From Nemertoderma westbladi (taxonomy: Eukaryota > Xenacoelomorpha > Nemertodermatida > Nemertodermatidae): a stretch of DNA of 33,897 nucleotides. A program made the translations under genes and the position numbers. The notes below the pieces were generated by a model. It was given only the letters and a program-made list of their open reading frames with translations. It did no database searches and was not told the DNA's origin. This document shows positions 19,743 through 30,617 of this stretch, piece by piece. Location of the stretch: positions 1 through 33,897 of the forward strand of contig JAUCBJ010006449.1 of assembly GCA_032718475.1 (NCBI GenBank), in the 5' to 3' direction. Each line of letters opens with the position of its first letter. The stretch's first letter is position 1.

Positions 19743-20280
19743 TAAATGCGCAAATTGGCCCACAAGACATCAAGGGTTACACCTATAACACCAGTTCTAA
19801 CAGAAATGGGTACTTACTTTTAGACCTAATGGAAGAATGTGAATTGATACCAACAAACAACACATTCGAAAAGAGTAAGGGGAAGCTATGGACCTTTCAA
19901 TACCCTAATGGAACCAAAGCACAACTGGATACCTTATAAACCTTATAAACAAAAAGTGGAGAAATAGCATGATCAACTGCGAGGCATACAGCTCGTTCAA
20001 CCTAATTGGTTCGGACCACAGAAATGTGACTGCAGAGATCAGACTCAGTTTGAGAGCCAGCAAACCCAGGACAAGCAAGCAAATCAACTATGACTGGGAG
20101 AAACTCAGAACTGACAATGCTGTAAAGGATGCTTATACAGTAGAAGTTCAAAACCGCTTTGAAGCACTTCAGTCAATGGATGAAGACCAATCCACCGATT
20201 CAATATACCAGAATATAATAACAGCCCACAAGGAATCAGCTAAGAGGTATATCCCCCAGAAACCCAAACGAAAACGTCAT
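19743..20280 (+). pseudogene. LINE A endonuclease C-half (copy 2)
   Basis: Encodes DIKGYTYNTSSNRNGYLL, then LWTFQYPNG, a disrupted LDYIL region (indel near 19930 creating stops) and FNLIGSDHRNV, the terminal SDH motif with the catalytic His. From 19969 it is in one frame with the RT, showing that endonuclease and RT form one ORF2 in this family. Confidence 0.8.
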
Positions 20281-22165
20281 GCGCCATGGCAAAACTCTGA
20301 GGTTACTTGTAAGAGAGAAGATCTTAAGATAGCCTACAAAGTTAAAACTGAACAACCAACAACCGAAAACATTAACAAGGTTGAGAAAGCTAAGGACGAT
20401 CTTAAATTGGCCTACAACATCAGCCAGGAAAAGTACATACAGGATAAAACTGAAGCAATTACAACTGCTCACATACAGCAACAATCAAGACTTACCTGGC
20501 AAACTGTAAATGAGGTATCTGGTCGGAAAAGTTGTGCAAAGGGGCGCCTCAAAGCCGATAGTCCTGAAGAACGTGTTGGGAAGTGGAAAAATCACTTCAG
20601 CAACTTGCTTGGGCAGCCACCAAACATCGAGGTCAGCCCTACAAGGAAAATATATGACAAGACACTACCTATAGAAACAGGGGACTTCACACCTGCCGAA
20701 CTCCAAAGAAGCATTAAAAGCATGTCCAATAATAAAGCGAGTGGATTAGATGAAATCCCAGCGGAGGTATGGAAAACCGGAGTGCTAAATAGACCATTAT
20801 TGAATGTTTGCAACCGGATGTTAAAAGGGGAAAAGCCACCACCAATTTGGACTAAAGGTCAACTAAAGCCTCTCCCCAAGAAAGGAGACCTCGGCATACC
20901 AACAAACTATCGTGGGATCTGTCTGCTTGTGGTAGCTGCCAAAATATACAATAAAATGATTCTATATAGGATTAGGCCTCACATAGAGAAACTACTGCGT
21001 AAGAGCCAAAACGGATTTCGACCAAGTAGATCAACAATAGCTCAGATACTTGCCCTACGGAGACTGATTGAAGGAATTAAGTCAAATAATCTCCCCGCTG
21101 TCATGACTTTTGTGGACTTCAAGAAGGCATTCGACTCCATCCATAGAGGTAAAATGCTTGAAATCCTAAGAGCTTATGGAATACCAGATTGCTGGCATTG
21201 GATTGTTATATTGTGACACAGAAGCGCAGGTACTCTCACCAGATGGTGAAACTGAGTTTTTCTCAATTCTGGCTGGCGTACTGCAAGGTGACACATTAGC
21301 ACCATTACTATTTGTAATTGTGCTGGATTACGCAATGAGGACGGCCACAAAGGGTGAAGATCTGGGATTCACACTTCAAGAACGCAGAAGTAGTAGATAT
21401 CCGGCAACTACAGTCACAGATTTTGCGGATGACATCGCCCTGCTCTCTAATACGCTAGCAGATGCACAGCCTCTATTAAATAAAGTGGAGAGGGCTGCTA
21501 AGGAGGTTGGATTGCATATAAATGCTACCAAGACCGAATTCATGACCTTTAATGTTGATGGAAACTTGACAACCATTGATAATAATCAACTAAGGAAGGT
21601 CGATGACTTCCAGTACCTTGGATGATGGATAGAGAGTAGTAAAAAGGACATAGAAGTTAGGAATGCAAAGGCTTGGGTAGCTCTATCAAAAATGGATACC
21701 ATCTGGAAATCAGATCTCTCCAGGAACCTGAAGACCAAGTTCTTTCGAGCCACAGTGGAAAGTGTATTTTTATACGGGGGTGAGACCTGGACACTGACTA
21801 AATCACTTGAACAACGAATTGATGGTTGCTACACAAGACTACTAAGGGCAGCCCTAAACATCAGCTGGAGACAACACATGACAAACGCCGAGCTTTATGG
21901 TACAATAGCACCTGTATCAACCACCCTCCATGAACGCAGATTAAGATTCAGTGGGCACTGCTGGCGAAGTAAAGACGAGGTCATACCAGATCTACTTTTC
22001 TGGCAACCAACTCATGGAAAGTGTAGTCGTGGACGACCTGCCATAACATATATAGATCAACTTGAAAGGGATACTGAACTTGGGAGAAACGAAATTGCGA
22101 CAACTATGGAGAATCGGGAAGCCTGGAAGGATCTCATTTCCACTGTCCGAGTTCGCTCGACCTAG
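19969..22165 (+). pseudogene. LINE A RT and C-terminus (copy 2), frameshift plus stop
   Basis: Frame 19969-21216 covers the endonuclease end, the linker and RT to FVDFKKAFDSIHR (motif A, Asp at 21114-21116). An 8-bp deletion near 21186, judged against copy 1, shifts the frame. RT resumes to 21622 with GVLQGDTLAPLLF (motif B), TDFADDIALLS (motif C, FADD at 21422-21433) and HINATKTEF. A TGA at 21623-21625 lies within YLGxWI. The C-terminal frame continues to 22165 with FLYGGETWTLT, RRLRFSGHCWRSKDE and FWQPTHGKCSRGRP. The protein ends RVRST, and its stop codon (22163-22165) is the first TAG of the (TAG)n tail. Confidence 0.88.
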
Positions 22166-22186
22166 TAGTAGTAGTATTTTAAGTTT

Positions 22187-23400
22187 GTTTGCAATAAACC
22201 ACCTACGTATATCTGCAATACATCTCTGGAGGGCTTGTAATGCATCTGTTTCGTTGGATTCACTTGATGGCTGAAACGCAAAGTATGTTTGTTTGTCATC
22301 AGCATATCCATGTAAGGCGATTGGCAAGTGGTTCTCAATGATAGTAAATAGACCCCGCCCGAAATTACTGAAATAGTGTCAGGATAAGCATGCACCCTGG
22401 GGGAAGCCGTATTCCAATACGTGTTCTCTGGAATTGGAACCGAGAGTTGTTATGTGTTGGCGGCGCCCCCGGAGGAAGGATGAGAACCACCGTAGACATG
22501 TGCCGCAGAAGGCGATCGTGGTCAATGGTGTCGAAGGCGGAGCTGAGATCTAGAAGTACTAGAAATGTCACTTTTTTCTTATCCATGTTTATAAGAATAT
22601 CTAATTGGACTTTAATCAGTGCTGTTTCTGTGCTATGAAATTTTCGATATCCAGATTCGTTGGTTGGCAAGGGATGATGTTCGTTTATATAGGGGAGAAA
22701 TTGCGACATCACCGCTCTTTCTGCAATTTTTGACACAAAGGGCAAACCGCTAACAGGTCGGAAGTTAAACTTCAGAGTCGAGTCAAGACTAACTTTTTTT
22801 AGTAATGGGGAGACCTGCGCTGTTTTCCAAATATCTGGGACTGTACCACTCTGCAGAGAGTTATTAGTCATAATTGTTATGGGTGTGCAAAGACTTGAAA
22901 TGCAATGTTTTAGCGTACTTGTAGGTAATGGGTCTAGAGGGCATTGTTTATTTGGGGCAGATTTTATTAGTTTTACAATGCTAGGTGTGGACAGTACTTT
23001 AAAGGATGAGAGTGACGCGCTGGCCACAGAGTTGTCTGGTTCGGTAATGCTTAATGTACCGTCTGGTTCAAAGCTGCAAAGGGGATGGCATATTCCAGAT
23101 CCAGTCGCATTCATTTCATCTAGATTATCTCTGATAGTTTGTATCTTTGTAGCAAAGTGGTCAGCGAACATGTTGACTAGTTCGGTAGGAGAGCTGTGGG
23201 CGGGATAAGTAATATTTTTATGTTGCTTTGCAAGCGACCTAACCAGGCTGAACAGCGCCTTCTGATCACCATTACATGCATCAATCTCGCCCCGGTAAAA
23301 GGATCTACGGTCGGAAATTAATTGTGCTGTGTATAGTTTCCTAATTCGTTTGAATTCCGCCATGTTAGTCGGTGATTTATCATGATTAGATTCTAGACGT
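22187..23400 (-). pseudogene. LINE family D, N-terminal RT part
   Basis: The minus-strand RT N-terminal half of the element whose C-terminus is at 18958-19742. Visible: CPLDPLPTSTLKHCI, VPDIWKTAQVSPLLKK, FNFRPVSGLPFVSKIAERAV, ESGYRKFHSTETALIKV and LLDLSSAFDTIDHDRLL (motif A). Frameshifts and a small deletion near 22500 and near 22370 follow, then GYADDKQTYFAF (motif C, YADD) and RRWFIANKLK up to the LINE A insertion. It is CR1/L2-like. The 5' end is truncated and fuses in frame with BEL/Pao pol near 23395, so no endonuclease is present. Confidence 0.85.
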
Positions 23401-24240
23401 TTCAATAATTGATTTAATCGGCGTTTTGCTAATGGGTAATTATTTATAAGAGAAGGGGGGTTTGATTTCCACAGCATACTCACCATATAGCGGCCATTTA
23501 CTAACCTTGAACTTTCCTTTAGAATATCTAAAGGGTAAGAATCATTACGAGATAATGTCAAGTCTTCATCACTACTAAATTCAGTTTTAACTAATCCTTC
23601 TATACCAAGTGATTGTTTAACTAATGACACTAAATTAGAATCGATGGATTCGTCAGACATTTTATTTATTTGAAATTGCTGTCGATCCTTATAAGGGATA
23701 CTTGGAACGGGACCAATGATACACCAACCAAAATGTGTATGGACTATGGATGGTGTATCATCACCACCGAAAACGAAACGGTCTTCAAAAATTGCAAATG
23801 GATAATCACGTCCAAGTAAAATTGTTACTTCCGGAATATCAATAATCTCCTGTTGACTTAATTCTGGCAACAATTTACTTGTGTGAGGCCATTGTCCTAA
23901 GTTAATTTGGTTCACGTTGTAATTATAATCATATTTGTAATTATCAACCACATACATTTGTTCCGCTTCCAACGTGTAACCTTCATTTGCTCCTAACTTG
24001 TTTGGTAGAGGGCGTATGGAACAATCAACCTTACCTGCTTTTCCGACAGTGGAATTAAACACAGCTTTAACATTAAGGTTAACATTGTAAATTACCTGAA
24101 CTCCAAGATAGTCAATAACAAACTTATCTATAAGTGATGTTGTACTTCCTCCATCCAATAATGCGTAGGTAGAAATGGATAGGGAGTTTATCGTTCCCAT
24201 GACAGGAACAACTGGCAACCATACAGAAGGCAATGCTGTG
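23395..24240 (-). pseudogene. BEL/Pao element 1: protease and start of RT
   Basis: Minus-strand frame with a retropepsin-like domain: ALLDGGSTTSLID (catalytic Asp kept, but Gly in place of the usual Ser/Thr), EVTILLGRDYPF and VHTHFGWCIIGP, the latter diagnostic of the BEL/Pao peptidase region. It continues into the N-terminal Pao RT region (YMVSMLWKSNPPSLINNYPL, KRRLNQLLKRL) and is cut near 23395 by LINE D. RT core, RNase H and integrase are missing from the window. It is out of frame with gag by an indel near 24235. Confidence 0.83.
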
Positions 24241-26014
24241 TGTGTGAGACTGACCTAGGATTCTGTGATATGGAAAAGGAATAAATATTAATATTTGAAT
24301 TTGATGACAAATTCGTTTCAGTCTGATTCAAAACATCATCGTCTGAAACTGCAATAATGTTTGTAGTATTACTAGATGAGTGCATTGAAGGAGGCTTATG
24401 CAAAAGTACATTATGATCACCTGTGCAACCATATATTGGACACACCATAGTAGATTGGCAATTTTGTGCTTCATGCTTAGGATTTAAACATCGGCGACAA
24501 ATATGTGCCTTCTCTATATATGCGCCACGTGAATCACAATTTAGTGCCAGAAATGTTTCACACCTGTATATAGGATGGTTGCCTTTGCAAAACAAACACG
24601 TTAGAATTCTCTTAGATTTACTGTTTTGTGAAACACTTGAATTTGATGCAGACTTGACCAATGGAACATCATTATTATTAGATGTCGATGATCGCAAAAG
24701 GCTACTCACTGCTGGTGCTGCATCAGTTTTCATACTTGTTACTTTAAAAGGTTTGTTTACCATACCTTGCGTTGGTACAGCGTTACATCTGGTCGTTTCA
24801 CACTCAGATGAAAGAAAGTAAACGGGATCGTTTACAAATTCTGCCTAATCCTTTATGAATGAAGCTAATTCACTCAAAATTGGTTCGCGTCTATATTTGC
24901 GGCGTATGATAACAGCCTGTCTACAGCAGCGCCTTTGCATACATTCATCGAGATTCAAAAATATTTTTCTTAAATGTGCTGATGAATTCATTTAACCAGT
25001 AGATTTAAAATGTTTTAAGACTAAAACGTGTTGGTTTAATTTGTCAGCATAGGCTTTTAGACGGCGTTGGTCAATTGTGCCACTTTTCAAATCTGCTGTG
25101 GCAGTTAAATCTGCCACTACCTGTTCAACTATTACACTTGGATGCCCATAACGGTCATGCAATGCTGACCAGGCTGCATCATAGCCCCCAGGAATTCCAG
25201 AATATCCCTTTATTAAACTCTGAGGCTCCGGCATGCATGCCGATCCTAGTAGTAGTAGTAGTAGTAGAAGCTCCGGTCCAAGGTATTTGAATAAGGCATT
25301 AAATTTCTCCACTTCTGTTAATTTTAAGGACTCTATATGTGCCACAAATGTAGCTACAAAAGGCAAGTATAATCCTGGCTCACCGCCATATTTCCAAGGT
25401 TCTGATACTGGTGCGGACATCTTAGTGTGCATTCTCTCAATGGCCGCAATTGTGAGTTGGTTAGTCATATTGAATGCGGTGAGTAACTGAGATTGGGTAT
25501 CAGTGGCTGTGGCTGCTGCATCATAATGCTGAGCAGAATGTTGTGGCTGGGATATGCCTGCTGCATAAGAACTTGGAGGCATATTAGTGTTTGTCATAGA
25601 TGGGTAAGTTGATCCCTGAAAAAAACTGGAAGGATCTGTCCCATAGGGATTATTAGGGTTAGTCCCCTCGTCAGAGGTTGAATTTACGTAAGAATTTTCC
25701 CCATTGAATAAATCATTACACACGTCTCCAATGGTACCAGATAACGTCACATTTGGGGCAAAATTCGTAGGTGTTATAGTAGACATTAAGTTTTGTCGAT
25801 TTGTACTATTATCGTATAGGTTGGGCACAAAAATACTATTTCTATGACTGTTACCTAGTGGGCATTCTGTTGGGTTTGAGACGCCAACATATGGACTAGA
25901 TGTGCCACCCTGAAAATTGGAAGTTAAAAATCTAGGCTTAGAATCAAATGTTGCGGATATTGGCCTAGAAAATGATTTAATATAAGAATCAGAAGGTATC
26001 ATTGAGTTTGACAT
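24188..26014 (-). pseudogene. BEL/Pao element 1: gag with zinc knuckles
   Basis: From the right: a Ser/Asn/Pro-rich stretch, then the conserved gag core (EPWKYGGEPGLYLPF, LTEVEKFNALFKYL, IKGYSGIPGGYDAAWSALHD, RYGHPSVIVEQV) of the BEL/Pao DUF1759 type. One frame continues through two nonsense codons (TAA at 24992-24994 and TAG near 24845) into the nucleocapsid part with CLFCKGNHPIYRC and CRRCLNPKHEAQNC zinc knuckles. The core contains a 15-residue in-frame insertion (poly-Leu then GSACMPEPQ) caused by a 38-bp LINE tail at 25232-25269. Gag would package and bind RNA; this copy is dead. Confidence 0.85.
25232..25269 (+). mobile_element. 38-bp LINE B tail insertion in gag, with target duplication
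   Basis: The insert consists of CATGCATGCCGATCC plus (TAG)n. It matches the last 11 or so bases of LINE B before its tail (compare ATGCCGATCCTAGTAG at 18936-18951). It is flanked by GCTCCGG at 25225-25231 and 25270-25276, a 7-bp perfect duplication (9 bp with one mismatch). Insert plus duplication adds 45 bp, so the gag frame is kept. It looks like an extreme 5'-truncated LINE B retroposition. Confidence 0.82.
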
Positions 26015-26953
26015 TGACTGAAATATAAGTATTATTATTATCTAAATCAAGTGGTAGTAATTCTTGTTGCGATGTAAAACACGGCTGAAATTTATTTTGA
26101 GCGTGCAAATAATTGCTTGAATTAACGGGAACACGCGCAGTGTTGCTGAGCGTCTTAGCGCCTGAGGAACTGGTAAGTGTATTTATCCCTATACCTGTTG
26201 TTGTATTCTGAGTAAATGAAGGTATATCAAGAGAATATATATTTCCAGCTGATGAAACAGGAACAGTATTGTGACTACCTGCAGCTCCATTGCTACAAGG
26301 ATAGGTAGATTGTGGCATCAAACAATAATTATTTCTAGCAAAATCTATTGATTTTCCTCCATGGGTGTGTGAGTAGGGTTGCTGCTGTCAAAATTTCATC
26401 AAATTTAGCCTGCTCCGCGGCTAATATTTCCGCATCTAACGAGTCCAACACAAATTTGGCTCCCTCACTATTAGGGTGAAGTCCAGCTAGCCGTCTCCTC
26501 AGCTCTTTGTCACCTATGAATTGTTGATAGTCCGACAGATAGATATCAATAGCGTCTTTCTTCTGAGGTTTTTCGGATGTAACTTCGCTTTCCACCTGAG
26601 AAAAGGTAGCGTCTGTTGATTCTCCGTGGGTCATGCGCTCGGTTAGCTGAGCTTTCCATTGTGTCGTTCCCTGGACTTTAAGACTCACCCGTTGGAACCA
26701 AGTCTTTTCGGCCACTTGCAACGACGTGTCTTGGCTTCTCTTCGAGGCTTCCTCAAAGGCCGAAAGGATTAGTCTGATCCTTAAGATTTGTTCTCGAACT
26801 TGATAAAGCAGCTCTCCCTGCTCTTGAGGTCCTTGTCGTTGTTGAAACAGGTGTTCCTCTAATCGCTCCAAAGAGCTGAAGAATCCCTGGACATATCCTG
26901 CTGCCGACCTCTTCCACACAGCTGGATCTTGAGTGTCCTTAATAATTTCAGCC
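25989..26953 (-). pseudogene. BEL/Pao element 1: probable gag N-terminal region
   Basis: Two minus-strand frames upstream of the gag core. 26953-26335 has the helical segment SSLERLEEHLFQQ, then LLYQVREQILRIRLILSAFEEA, which is coiled-coil-like as in BEL gag N-termini. 26321-25989 is Ser/Asn/Thr-rich. They differ in frame, with one shift near 26340. The open frame begins right after TATATAAATTTAG (26954), which could be a 3' splice site. An unrelated host exon is therefore an alternative for 26335-26953, but its position next to gag favours the BEL element. Confidence 0.5.
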
Positions 26954-28075
26954 TAAATTTATATAAATAAATATAATAAGCCTACCTTAAATACTGGTAA
27001 TGTCGATTATTTTATAATATCTGAATCTCTGAATTTTAGGGTTACTTCCCTTTTACTTTATTACTGTAATTAAGCAGTAGTTCAACTGATATTAAGACCT
27101 AATTGATGTATAACTGGCCTACTACTTTATAAATCTGTTTGAGTTGATTTATAATATATATATACCCGTACAATGGGTTTTGACAATGTTTGAAATAAAT
27201 GTTATTATTTCTGGATAAGGGGTCACTTCCACAAAGCTGCACGCCCAGCAATGCAGAACTATCTGTATTAGCGTCCAACAATAGCAAGCGAGACACCAAT
27301 ACAGACACCTCCACTCTACTAAGTTACTTATTACTACAAATTACTTACATACAGTTTGAGATTAGAATCTCTAAATAAACACTAAAAAGTTACACGTACA
27401 ATTTTCAGGGTAATTTTGCAAGAAATCTACAAACCAGTCTAACAAGGAGTGAGAATTTCTGGTTCTTACAAACTGACAGGAACTACGGTATTTGAAAACA
27501 ATAAAGCAGTATTAAGTAAATTGCGTTGTCCAGATAAGAAAATACCACCGTCTGACGACTTATAGTCTTAAACTATAAGTACTACGTTATGTACCCGGAG
27601 TGTCCTTACCTAGAAGTTAATTACCGCAGCCAACCAGAGCTAACGTGCCTATTAACCACTTTACAACACAAATATACTGCCTACACACTAAATTAATTTT
27701 GGAAAGCACTGTACGCTAAACCCTAAATTAGGTCTAAGTACTTATACAACAAATAACCAGCAGTTAAATATACTTGTACAGCCAAAAGAACCACGGTATC
27801 TGCTGGAGTGACCGGAGCACAAAATCACCAGTCTTTACCTACGCCAAGCAGCCCTGATGTAGTACCGGGGTTAATTTAACTATAACGGTATGTATAACAA
27901 GCACAATTACTGTAAGAATAAACTTGGGGAGTTTGAAGGTTGCGAATACTCACATAGACTCTGAATAATAAATATTACGCTACCCGTGCAGACTATACAA
28001 ACAAAATACAGACCAAATGCTGGCAGACTACTGTCAAGCCTAAATAAACTACAGTATATGCAGACTCCGAAATGG
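26954..28075. other. No gene seen; possible LTR or UTR of BEL elements
   Basis: AT-rich DNA between the two BEL/Pao remnants. LTRs would be expected in or near it, but I could not find a repeated pair or clear TG...CA boundaries by eye. A short AT dinucleotide run is at about 27151-27163. Confidence 0.45.
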
Positions 28076-29515
28076 TTAGTTAGTAGGCGTTCTAAACGAG
28101 TAGTACGACTTATTCGTTTGGCCTCCAGTCTCATCAGTTTTGTTGTGTTTTGTCGGTGGTTCCTGGCATTCATCCTTCCAGTGTCCTCCTACTGCGCATC
28201 GGTGACATAGTCCATTCTTATCAGCATAGGCTGTCCGATCTTGTTTCAGTAATGCCTGCAATGCTTACAATCTACGGTCTTATGGGTCCCATCTCTATGC
28301 AATTGATATTTGTATCCGGGATTGTAGTGTTCCTTTTATAGCCCTTCATGTATAGCGCGTAGATTCATATCTACCGGTTTAGTGTTTTGGTAATTTGGAC
28401 TCGGCCTACTGGTGGTATTGGGTTTGTATTTGATTGTGTTGTTGTTTTGCTTCTGTCCCCGCCATGGTGTGGCTCTACTCGCAGACTCCTGGCTCTACTT
28501 GTGGACTACAAGTCCCCTGCGTGGCCACATGCGGTAGCGACTGTCTCACTCTCGGAAATGCATCCGCCGGAATATGTTTGGGTTTTGGCCTATTGTATTC
28601 AGCTTTCGGCGCCTTCCCCAAACTGTCCTCGCTGTAGACTAGATCTGTAATCTATTCCGCTTCATAGTTAAGGAAGTTCGACATCTCCTCTAGCCCTGGC
28701 TCCGCACCCTTCTTCTCCCAGGTGGAGAAGGCGATCGTTCTTCACTTGTTCTTCATCCAGATTGGTAGTGCCCGCGCTATTGTAGTGATGTTATTCGATG
28801 CATTAAGTTCGTAAGGTGCATCTAGGGTCTTTAACACAATCAGCGCCTTTTTGACTTTATTCGCGAAGGTCTTAATGCTGACAGGGTTATCCTGTAGTCC
28901 GCCTGATGTTATTCCCCTTAAGGTATGTCGGATGATCTTCGCAGGATGCCCGAATTCCCTGTCCAGGGCTCGCCATGCAGTCGTGAATCCTCCTTTAATA
29001 CCTTGGTATTGCCTCACGATGTCGTATGGTGGCGCCCCTGTGTAGACTTGTACGTATTTAAGGCACTCCGCCTGCGTCAAGTTCTTCGTTAGTATTTCAT
29101 TGCTGTACATACGCCGGAATTGCAGGTATTCCTCCGGCTTACTACCATCGAATTTGAACGGCTCCACTGGCGGTAGCTCGATCCTGGTCTTTAGTGCGTC
29201 GATGAGTGTTGCCATTCCCATTGCCTGTACTTCCAGCATGCTCGATGGTTGTGATACAGACTCACTTGATGTTGGGTGCGGTTCACCCGTCGGGCCCGTC
29301 GCTTTTCCTTGCGTTGGATATATCATCGGGGGTAATGGTCCCCTCCATATCTCCATGTCGCATGACTTATTTGGGTCTGAGTGGTTTGGGGTTTTTGTTC
29401 TTGGCTGAGTGTATTGCTGATACTGCAATGGGGGAATGTCACCCTGTCCCCCCCCCCCCCCCCCCACCGGTGTTAGGTTTGGTACTGGGGTTGATTTTAA
29501 CATGTTAGGGCCCAT
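28076..29515 (-). pseudogene. BEL/Pao element 2: gag core and zinc knuckle
   Basis: The minus-strand frame 29515-28742 has EPFKFDGSKPEEYLQFRRMY, LTQAECLKYVQVYTG, YQGIKGGFTTAWRALDREFG and HPAKIIRHTL, a gag core of the same DUF1759 type as element 1 but a distinct family. It continues past a stop at 28742 (TWEKKGAEPGLEEMSNFLNY) and further breaks to CHRCAVGGHWKDEC (28200-28165 region), a CCHC zinc knuckle (C-x2-C-x4-H-x4-C). Homology ends near 28076. No protease or RT follows, so the element is truncated or deleted after gag. Confidence 0.8.
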
Positions 29516-29519
29516 GCAC

Positions 29520-30617
29520 CTATTGGCAATACCTCCCCCTCCCCTGGGTATATATTATATCCTGTATGTTATAGTCATACTGGTGTGCAGGTACTGGTAT
29601 AGGCCTATCCACTTCTTGCCTACCGACCGGTATGTACGCCGCGACTTCCGGGTTTAATCCCGTCGTCCGCGCTACCCTATCGCCTACACTATCTCCCGCA
29701 TGGCCTATAGTATGTGCAGTAAGGCCTATAGTATGTCCTGCAGTCTGCCTGTGTCCTTCCGGACCGAAGTTTAATCTTCTCGAATATTCCAAGAAGTCCT
29801 CCCGGCGACTACCATATTCTCGATCGGCAGCTACGTTTCGACGGGAAGTTTTTCTTCGATCCCCTCTTCTGTCCTCATCCTCGTACTGGTACATTCTGTA
29901 CCCCTCTCCTGGTGTGTGGTATACCTCACCAGGTTGTGTTTCTCCACAGCGACGGCAATCTCCCAGAGTACGACCCCACTGGTTCTCCGTCTCCATCTCG
30001 ACTACTGACGGTTTACTGTCTGTCCTTCCCCTCCGGTTGCTCGTAGCAACACTCCCTCGATTCTCCTCACTTCGTCTCGTTTCAGTGCAGGGTTCCTCCT
30101 TGTGAGATCTTGCTTCGACCTCCCGGATAAACTTCACTGTTCTTCTTCCGTCTTCCGACTGGGCTCGACATTTTCTCGCTCGCCCGCTCACGGCGCCAAC
30201 GTCTCTCTCTATGCCCGGTTGGATGGCCCTGGGGATATTCACAGTCCCCCTACTATCCTTTGTTGTTGGGTGCTGCGGTCCACTTAACTCACCGCGTGCA
30301 TTATCCGCCGACGCTTGTGGGACATTCTCTGCCCCCCCCCCCACGCCCGCCGTTGGGTGCCATGGCTCACTTAACTCGCCGCGCGCATTACCCGTCGATG
30401 CCTGTGGGACATTCTCTGCCCCCCCCCCCCCCCTCGTCACTAATCGCTTGTGGTGGGGTACCAGTAGCCCCCCCCGTCCATCACCTCTTACTTTGCCCCT
30501 ACGCTCCCCTCTAGTCGATGCGTTATCTCTACCCTCCCTGGGTTTATTCACCCCCGCTCCTCCCTGCACAACTGCGTGGCCTTCCAGGCTCTCATTGCTG
30601 GGTTTATTCACCCCCAC
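29520..30617 (-). pseudogene. BEL/Pao element 2: gag N-terminal Arg/Gly-rich region
   Basis: A 365-codon frame directly upstream of the gag core, ending in TAG six bases before the core's ATG and in another frame. It is Arg/Gly/Glu-rich with no recognised domain. It contains an internal 29-residue duplication (GGGAENVPQAS, then NARGELS) from an 87-bp DNA repeat and a twice-used VNKP segment at the N-terminus. The position suggests the N-terminal extension of gag. Poly-G/C tracts at about 29450-29466, 30332-30342 and 30419-30432 interrupt the sequence and may explain frameshifts or sequencing error. Confidence 0.55.
30256..30432. repeat. 87-bp tandem duplication in gag N-terminal region
   Basis: TGTGGGACATTCTCTGCCCC recurs 87 bp apart with the preceding CACTTAACTC(A/G)CCGCG blocks. 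Each copy ends in a C homopolymer of different length. Confidence 0.7.

Larger units (their letters stand above)
19743..22174 (+). mobile_element. LINE family A copy 2 inserted in LINE D, 12-bp target duplications
   Basis: A 5'-truncated LINE A that starts inside the endonuclease (GCGCAAATTGGCCC, at the GDLNAQIG motif) and ends in (TAG)n at 22174. TATTTTAAGTTT flanks it on both sides (19731-19742 and 22175-22186). With one copy of that sequence removed, the two LINE D pieces meet in frame inside the RT, so this is a clean target-primed insertion younger than LINE D. Confidence 0.9.

Noticed and set aside
25247-25269. Simple TAG microsatellite
   Set aside because: It is preceded by LINE B end sequence and flanked by a target duplication, so it was called a LINE tail instead.
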